Assembly (NCBI GenBank): GCA_038093975.1
Contig: JBBPTG010000008.1
Coordinates: 1-64,000, forward strand
Origin: Chalciporus piperatus
Taxonomy: Eukaryota > Basidiomycota > Agaricomycetes > Boletales > Boletaceae
Length of the DNA: 64,000 bases
Direction of reading: 5' to 3'
The position numbers and the translations under genes were made by a program. Under the pieces are notes generated by a model. It made no database searches. It had not been told where the DNA came from and worked only from the letters and a program-made list of their open reading frames with translations. Shown piece by piece: positions 57,103 through 64,000 of this stretch (positions are counted from its first letter, which is position 1; the number at the start of each line of letters is the position of its first letter).

Positions 57103-58736
57103 ATGTCCACTTCTGCTAGCGCATCCAACTCAGTTCCAGGACTTGGACTGCCTGTCGACGTGCTCTACAACATCTTTTGTCGACTCGATCTTTTGGACCT
57201 TCTGAATGTGCGGCAAGTGCGTTCGATTATGACTTTCCGATGATCGCCTTGGTCTGATCCTCGGCATGACGGTTTAGGTCTCTAAGCAGTTCCGCGAGGC
57301 CTCCAAAGATTTCAGCATCTGGAGATCGGTTTACGCCAATGCTCGTCTGCCTCGTTCCCCAGGGCCATTCTCATGGCAATCTGCCCAAGCACTCGAAAGC
57401 GTCCTTGTGCACTCAAATCGCGTTGCTCGAGCCTGGATGTCTCATGCATCTACGATTCATCTCTCCCATAGCACGATACCCCTTGCGGCATGCTACAACT
57501 GGGCTATCTTGTTCGACAGGTGTTGGGCTTGCTGCAAGAATCAGTTAGTATGCTTCAATCTCCGTACAGGCTCTGGACAGGTATTATGGGAATGGGATAG
57601 AAAGTTCTACGTTACCGTATGTCAGAACACGTCCGCTGACGGAAACGGGGTATCCGTCCTGGTTGTAGATGGAAAAACCTCCCCGTATTCCAATGTTGAG
57701 ACCGACAGGTGGGTGTCTCGTGCGCACTCCCGACCCTGGCTTTTCCCTGATTCCATCTCACGAACGCAGGAAATTGCTCCACTTTCACTTTGATACCCAA
57801 CTACCAGCTTTGATTGGGTCTTGGAACCTACCACCAAGTAAAGGCATGCCACCCAGGATCATCCCCAGTCGAACATCGTTTCTGGTTCTGGATTCTCAGC
57901 TATTCGACCTCCGCGTCGGTACACTTTATAAGCTATCGCCGCCCGAGGCCAGCAGTGCGTTGGTGCGTAAAAAACGTTTCTCTCAAGAATCACCCGACCG
58001 TTTGCTCATTCAGAGTTCACAGAGGGCTGGACTCGTCCCTGGTCCTTTCCGTTACACTTATGTTGCTCCAGACCCGCCGAGATACCTCCTCACGAAAACA
58101 CATCTTATCGTGTTCACCGTTTTCCATGATCGCACTCCTGCCGAGGCCGTTCATTACGATCTCCTCCAAGTATTCGCTCTCCCCGACTCGTCACCCCCCT
58201 CTGACGGCGCCGTCCCCCACCTTCGCCTCACTCACGAAGCGCTCGTCCAAAACGAACGTCCAATCTTCCAGGTCGCACTCATCCACGATTCAATCGTCGA
58301 TCCTATGACTCTCTCAACCAGATTCAAATTCCTCAAATCTTCCGAGCGTTCTCAAAGGCTACAGTTTGAATGTGTCGATGTCACGTTACGAAATCCGTCT
58401 TCCTTTGACGACGCGCCACCGATATCCATCCAGACACAGATTATCCACACCACTTCGAGTGGACTGTTCGATGTACCGCTGTCATTTGCCCACACGGTCT
58501 TTGTCTGTTCGTCAGATGACGGTCACGCTAGAGTGCTCTTCCAGGTGTTTGGCAAGTTCACTATCGATGCTAGCGGGGATGAGTGCAAGGTCGTGGTTGG
58601 AGGTCGGACGAGATTTCGTTCCCTCGAGACGGACTCTGAATTGGTTCAGGCTGATTGTCTGAGAGGGAAGATCTACGTCACTCGAGCTACGCATGATCTA
58701 AAAGCTCGTGAACTTGTTATTGTTAACATCGAATAA
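57103..58736 (+). CDS. F-box protein with beta-propeller-like C-terminal part
   Basis: The first exon holds an F-box: LGLPVDVLYNIFCRLDLLDL, then LNVRQ and, after an intron, VSKQFREASKDFSIWRSVYA. The next part repeats strand-like blocks: SVLVHSNRVARAWMSHASTI, NQLVCFNLRTGSGQVLWEWD, NGVSVLVVDGKTSPYS. A long last exon continues with LLHFHFDTQLPALIGSWNLP and ends HDLKARELVIVNIE. The F-box suggests an SCF adaptor; the rest is probably a propeller but lacks clear WD signatures. Separate family from the F-box gene at 41730-43300. Confidence 0.8.
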
Positions 58737-59042
58737 ATTCCACTCTAGTGTATGTGAGAATTTGGTGTGAATGCTGGGATCGTCCCATTGGCGAAAACCT
58801 TCCGATTTCTGTATATCATCGGAACGCTATTCAAAAGAAAGTGGTCTGCTATCTAATAACGATATCGATAACGAGTGCTGCGACAAATCTAAAAGAGAGA
58901 TGTGTTGTATCGACCGACATGTAACGATAAAAATTAATGTGTAAGTAAATGTGTCCGAGTGCTATCAATACAACTCGTGCGAGGGTATGCCACTAGTATA
59001 AACATGGGAGTGGTGAAAACGGAGAGCAGCTCGAATAATTGT
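58737..59042. other. convergent 3' region
   Basis: About 305 bp of AT-rich sequence between the stop codons of the F-box gene and the ABC transporter. Nothing recognised. Confidence 0.4.
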
Positions 59043-62000
59043 TTACTTCTTGCTCAGGGCCTGAAGTTGCACGTATTCGTAATAATCTCCGTGCAGAGAG
59101 AGGAGCTCATCGTGAGTACCAGCTTCGCTGACGCGACCTTCTTTAATGAAGTAGCTGAAAAAGCATCCTCAGCTGACCGAACGGAACCAGGAGGGAGCCG
59201 TGACTCACATGCAGTCAGCGTTCTGGATGGTAGAGAGACGGTGAGCGATCGCAATCGTCGTACGACCCTTGGCAGCACGATCAAGAGCATCTTGCACGAC
59301 TTTCTCCGAGTTGGAATCCAAAGCCGACGTCGCCTCATCCAGCAAAAGGACTTTGGGATTGCGTAAAAGTGCACGAGCAATCGCGATACGCTCTGGAAAT
59401 TGAATGTTGGCCTTCAGCCAGGATGTGCCAGAGGGAAATCAACTCACGTTTTTGACCACCGGAGAGCTGCGAACCCTTGCCGCCGACTTCAGTGTCGAAG
59501 CCGCTGCAACGACACGTCAACAAGAGGACCTGAAGAAAGAATCTTGAACTTACTCTGGCAGTGATTCGATGAAATCTAAGATGTTCGCGTCGCGGCAGAC
59601 CGCTTCAATTTCTTCCTGTGTGACATCAGACTCCGACCTCGCTGCGCCGAGCAGGACGTTGAAACGGATAGTGCCAGCGTATAACGTCTGAGAACAGATT
59701 CTGGTTGAGTCTTTCTGTAAGATACGCCAAACGGATGGCACGAACCGGTTCCTGGGAAACCAGTGCAATTTGTTTCCGGTACTCCTGAACATTGTACTCG
59801 TTAATAGGCTCGCCGTCGAGAAGGACTTGGCCGGATAGTGGATCATAGAAGCGTTCGAGCAATTGGATACTAGAAGGTAAGTCAGTAATCTGCAGGTGAC
59901 CATATAAGAGGGACATACATCGTGGATTTACCGCAACCACTGGCTCCAACAAGGGCAATGAAGGTACCGGGATCAACTCTGAGGGACAGATCGCGAAGCA
60001 CGCGAACTCCGGGACGAGTAGGGTATCGGAAGTGAACATTTTCGAAGCGGATCTGGCCCTGAACGCTCTTGCCTTCAAAGGTGTCCCCGGCGGTAGCATC
60101 AGCATCGATTTCAGGCTTAGAATCAATCAGCTTGATGATCGAGGCCGCGGCGCCGCGAGCGGACGAGATATCAGGAACGAAGGAGAAGACACTGCCAGCT
60201 TGGATTGCTCCAAACGTTGTGCTCTATACCCAAACTTAGCCCCCCTCAGATCATCAAAAGGCCATCGTTACACACCATGAGTGATATGAAGAACGCCATC
60301 GTGGTGATCTCCATGCGAGACACCAGGGTGGAACCGTACCAAAAGACGAGAGCGATAGCGAAGAACGACGTAGATTGGGAGACTGCATACAACATATTGC
60401 TCCACACGGCGGTTCGGTTTGATTGTTTGAGAGGTCCTTCTAGACTTTTGCTGTATAGCTGGAGACAGTCTTCCTCGCGAGTGAGGGAAGCAACCGTGCG
60501 GATGGCCGCGGCGGCTTCGCAAGCTAGCTGAGACGAATCCTCATGGGCAGCCTTGTTTTTCTGGTCTTTGAGGACTACAACATGCTACAGGGGCGATGAG
60601 AACAGGGAAGCCTGGGAGACGCCGAAACTCACCAAACGGATAAAGCCAGTGGAGATCAAGAAAGGGATCATGGCTGAAACACCAATGATCAGGAATACAC
60701 AGAGTTCAGATGAAGATTTCACCGACCTATGCCAACCAAAGCAGGCTGCCACGCGTAAGCCAAGCCGATTATTGAACCGCCAATGAGAGTCGTGATGGAC
60801 TGTACGATACTGGAAACCAATTCAGAGTGTATAGATGATGCAAGTTGAACTCGACTCACGCTCCAAGAGTGACTCCCGCCAAACCGCTGATCTTCTGCGG
60901 GTTGTCACTCAAGCTTCCAGTAAGCGCACCGGTCTATGCCAACAGTCAGGGGACGTAGATTGCTAGGTCATGATGACGACTTACACTATTCTCTTCCTTG
61001 TCAAAATACTCGACTGTTTGGGGCGGTGAGTTATGACAATGCAGCATGGGATATGTTCTACTCACTGTCTTGCCTGAGGATGGCTGCGAAGCTGATTGAA
61101 CGTAGTTTGGAAGTCAGGATAGCGGCCGCGGAAGCGAAGAAGAAGTTTTGGAAAGCGATTGATATCGATGAGAGGATGGAGATTATGAAGAACCTGAGCA
61201 AATGTCAGTTGTTGCTTGCCAGCGTGGAGGACTATCCTTACCATAACGCATTCCTGTTGCCATCGAATGCTCGAGCAGAGGGAGTGGTTGCGGAGAAGCC
61301 AGATATGGCGTGACCTATTAGAGCGTGAATTACGCAGTCCAGGTTTCGAGCAGGGGGAAAGCACTCACCATAAACAATACCGAACGCAGGATAAACCATT
61401 CCCGTTACTATCAACATTGTCGTCAGCAAGCGAATGTAGTGCAAGACAATCCAGCTTACTTATAGCAAATACCGTACCGACGGCATATCTCCACAGCCCC
61501 TCTCGGTTAAGTGACCCAACCCGCTTGAAGAGATAGAACATGCCGTAGTCGTTCTCGTTGATCTCGTTCTGCTTTTTATCTTCGCTCTTCTTCCGAGCAA
61601 GATCAGAGGCAACAGATAGCGTCGTGCTCTTCCGACCGAGGGGAATCTCTGCTTCCGCGGACATCTCCATATCCACATCGGCTTCACCAATGTCGGCAAT
61701 GGTGCTGTTGCTATCCTCGCTCTCGTTCGTCTCACGAAGCTTCTGGGCGTGGACTAGGCGTGAGTAGGCGCCTGTTTCGTCGGCCAACAGTTCAGTATGT
61801 GTACCCTTCTCTAAGACGACACCCTCGCCCATGACATAGATGCAATCCGCGTCCTTGATAGTAGAGAGTCGGTGAGCAATCGTGATAGTCGTGCGACCTG
61901 CGGCAGCTCTGTCCAACGCATCCTGGACGATTCCCTCGGACTGGGTGTCGAGAGCAGAAGTTGCCTCATCAAGGAGGAGAATTCGCGGATCGGAGGCAAT

Positions 62001-64000
62001 GGCGCGAGCGATTGCAATGCGTTGCTTCTGACCACCAGATAACAAGAAGCCACGTTCACCAACCATCGTGTCATAGCCCTGAGGCAACTTGCTGATAAAC
62101 CCGTCTGCGTTAGCCTTGATACATGCCTCCTTGATGAGCTTGAACTGCTCCTCCTCCGAAAGATGTTCGTCGGGTGTGTTGATTAATCCATGCGCGACGT
62201 TCCCTCTGATAGTTGTCGCGAAAAGGGTGGGTTCCTGGGAAACAAGACCAATCTGCGAGCGCAGCCACTTAAGGTTGAGCTCGCGAAGGTCGACACCATC
62301 AAGCATGACGGAACCACTGAGAGGATCGTAGAATCGTTCAATGAGAGCGATGATGGTCGACTTTCCGGAACCAGATGCACCGACGAGAGCAGCAGTTTTG
62401 CCGGCCTGGAACGTGATGTTGAGGCCCTTGACAATGGGAACGTCGGGTCGGGAAGGGTAGTTGAACTTGACATCCTCCAGAGAGATTTCTCCCAAGACTT
62501 TCTCTGGCTTGAGGCCTCCGGGGTCCGCAGAGTCGATCTCAGGAATCCGCTCGATAGTGGCAAAGAGCTTTGCAGCCGCCCCTCGTCCATGTGTGACGGC
62601 TATGTAACACGTAAGTTGGAGATTATCAACCATGAAGGTATACTACCAACCTTGCATTTCCGGTGCCAACAAGGCAAGAGAGAAAGACCCGATGAGAACT
62701 GCAAGAAAGACATTGACCACCTCGCCAGCAGTTGCTGTTGACAATAAGCATACTCTCAGTGACGTCAACACTCAAACTCACCATGACCCTGGTTGATCAA
62801 AGTCGTTCCAAACTGGAAAGCTGCGAGGATTGTTAGTTAGAAGATAAAACCAAGCAAGAGTCCATACCCAAAGCGTAGGCAGCGTATATGATGAAGAAAA
62901 ATACACCCAGACCACAGCCTTGGAAAACGGCCGCTTTGGCGTCAACGATGCGAGCTCCTTGGATATGTACATCGTACAGGCTACCCAAAACCTTCTGGTT
63001 GCCGAATGCGTGGGCGGTACGCACAGTGGAGATGACCTCCTCCGCAAGGGTGCCACCTTCAGCAACGTGCTTGAGTGCCAGTCTAGGGGCCAGTTAGCAG
63101 CGGAAACTGAAGAAAGAAAGGATCAGACGCACTGCATATATTTGGAGACAAACTTATTCATGATGGCTCCAGTGGTGCCAATGCAAGGGAGGATAGATGA
63201 TAGTGCAAGAGCAAGTCTCCAACAGCGAACGTATGCAAGGATGAAACCGGTAAGAAAGGCAGCAATGAAGGTCACGACGAGTGCGACTTTCTCGGACATG
63301 CCCTGTTGTACCAAATCTATGACAATCAAGTTGAGTTGGGAATCCAAGGAAGGCCGAAGATATTTACGTGTATCTGTCTGGATTCGGGTTGTGACTTCAC
63401 CGGCACCGGTTTTGTCAAAGTACGCGATGTCCTGGCGTAGGACTGCCTGAAGGTACTTTTCCCGGATACGCTTTGCGTTGATCTCTCCAGTGTAGACCCA
63501 AACGTACATGTAGATGAACGTGCAGGCGAGCATACCGATCCCTGGACGATAATGAGCAAGAGATTGGTCAGTTACTTCAAGACGTACCGATATAACAAAG
63601 GTACGACGCATCGAGTGCGGCAGCGTGGCGGAACGCTGCGGCAGCGGACTCAAGTTCTTGTAGAGTGGCGGTTCCAGCTTGGTATTGCAGCTCAATATTA
63701 CCAAACAAGACAAACGATTGGGTGAGGTTTCCGAAGAGCAGACTCATCAGGGGCTAATCACAAGGCAAACGTGGTCAATCCGCGAGTGAGTATCGAGGAG
63801 AAGTGATGTACCTGGGCAGCACCTGCGGCGGCGGCAGCAATGAGACCAATAGCATCGATGAACAACTCGAAGCGGGTGGAATAGCTGGGTTTGATTAGTG
63901 ACATGGAATGGGGGATGAGGATGGGGTGTCACCTAAAGAGCTGGGTGAAAGATATGGGTGGGAGGGACTCGACGGATGTTTTAGTTTCTATGATGGCACC
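59043..64000 (-). CDS. ABCB-type full ABC transporter (multidrug/a-factor/leptomycin type), 5' part missing
   Basis: Full-size ABCB pumps have two membrane domains and two ATPase domains and export drugs, lipids or peptides. The first membrane half includes [40 protein letters not shown] and [20 protein letters not shown]. The first ATPase has Walker [10 protein letters not shown], signature [16 protein letters not shown] and Walker [14 protein letters not shown] linker ([19 protein letters not shown]) leads to the second half, which starts [16 protein letters not shown]. The second ATPase has Walker [17 protein letters not shown] and [16 protein letters not shown], and ends [13 protein letters not shown]. 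Many short introns split it. The start lies beyond the right edge, so the gene is partial here. Confidence 0.93.

Overview
The window looks like nuclear DNA of a filamentous basidiomycete, most likely an Agaricomycete. Genes are densely packed on both strands, nearly all are cut by many short GT-AG introns of about 45-105 bp, and the recognisable proteins are a fungal housekeeping set. Function calls rest on motifs and remembered family features; no database search was run. Splice sites were read by eye, so exon edges are mostly approximate.

Layout. 1-2612 is repeat-rich and gene-free: a 70-bp tandem repeat, a GC-rich module with hairpins, and three 98-bp foldback MITEs. 2613-9112 holds VPS45, ERV46, a small unrecognised gene and a coiled-coil/Ser-rich protein. 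9391-16143 holds a secreted DPP5-type peptidase, MRT4, deoxyhypusine hydroxylase and a CmcJ/AsaB-type oxidoreductase. 16890-26692 holds a p34/Irc6-type adaptin-binding protein, CDC37, a Red1-like zinc-finger protein and an MCM1-type MADS factor. 26693-30723 is about 4 kb with no convincing gene. 30724-39199 holds a wax-synthase-domain acyltransferase, a NiCoT nickel/cobalt transporter and an SH3-RasGEF. 39484-48177 holds a lineage-type hypothetical protein, an F-box/WD-like protein, GEM1 (Miro) and a VWA-domain protein. 48407-58736 holds a G-patch protein, NCA2, VPS37, RRP40, EAF6, RPT5 and an F-box protein. 59043-64000 is most of an ABCB-type full ABC transporter that runs off the right edge.

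The genes do not form one pathway or an obvious metabolic cluster. Recurring themes are vesicle and endosome traffic (VPS45, ERV46, VPS37, p34-like), protein and RNA quality control (CDC37, RPT5, RRP40, Red1-like, MRT4, deoxyhypusine hydroxylase) and mitochondrial maintenance (GEM1, NCA2). Six divergent gene pairs share intergenic spaces of only about 48-170 bp, so shared promoters are likely.

The most unusual features seen directly are the MITE trio with 3-bp TWA flanks, two consecutive micro-exons (19 and 22 nt) that encode the metal signature of the NiCoT transporter, a GC-AG intron in VPS37, and an RPT5 C-terminus ending in YFA. I found no clear previously undescribed multi-gene system.
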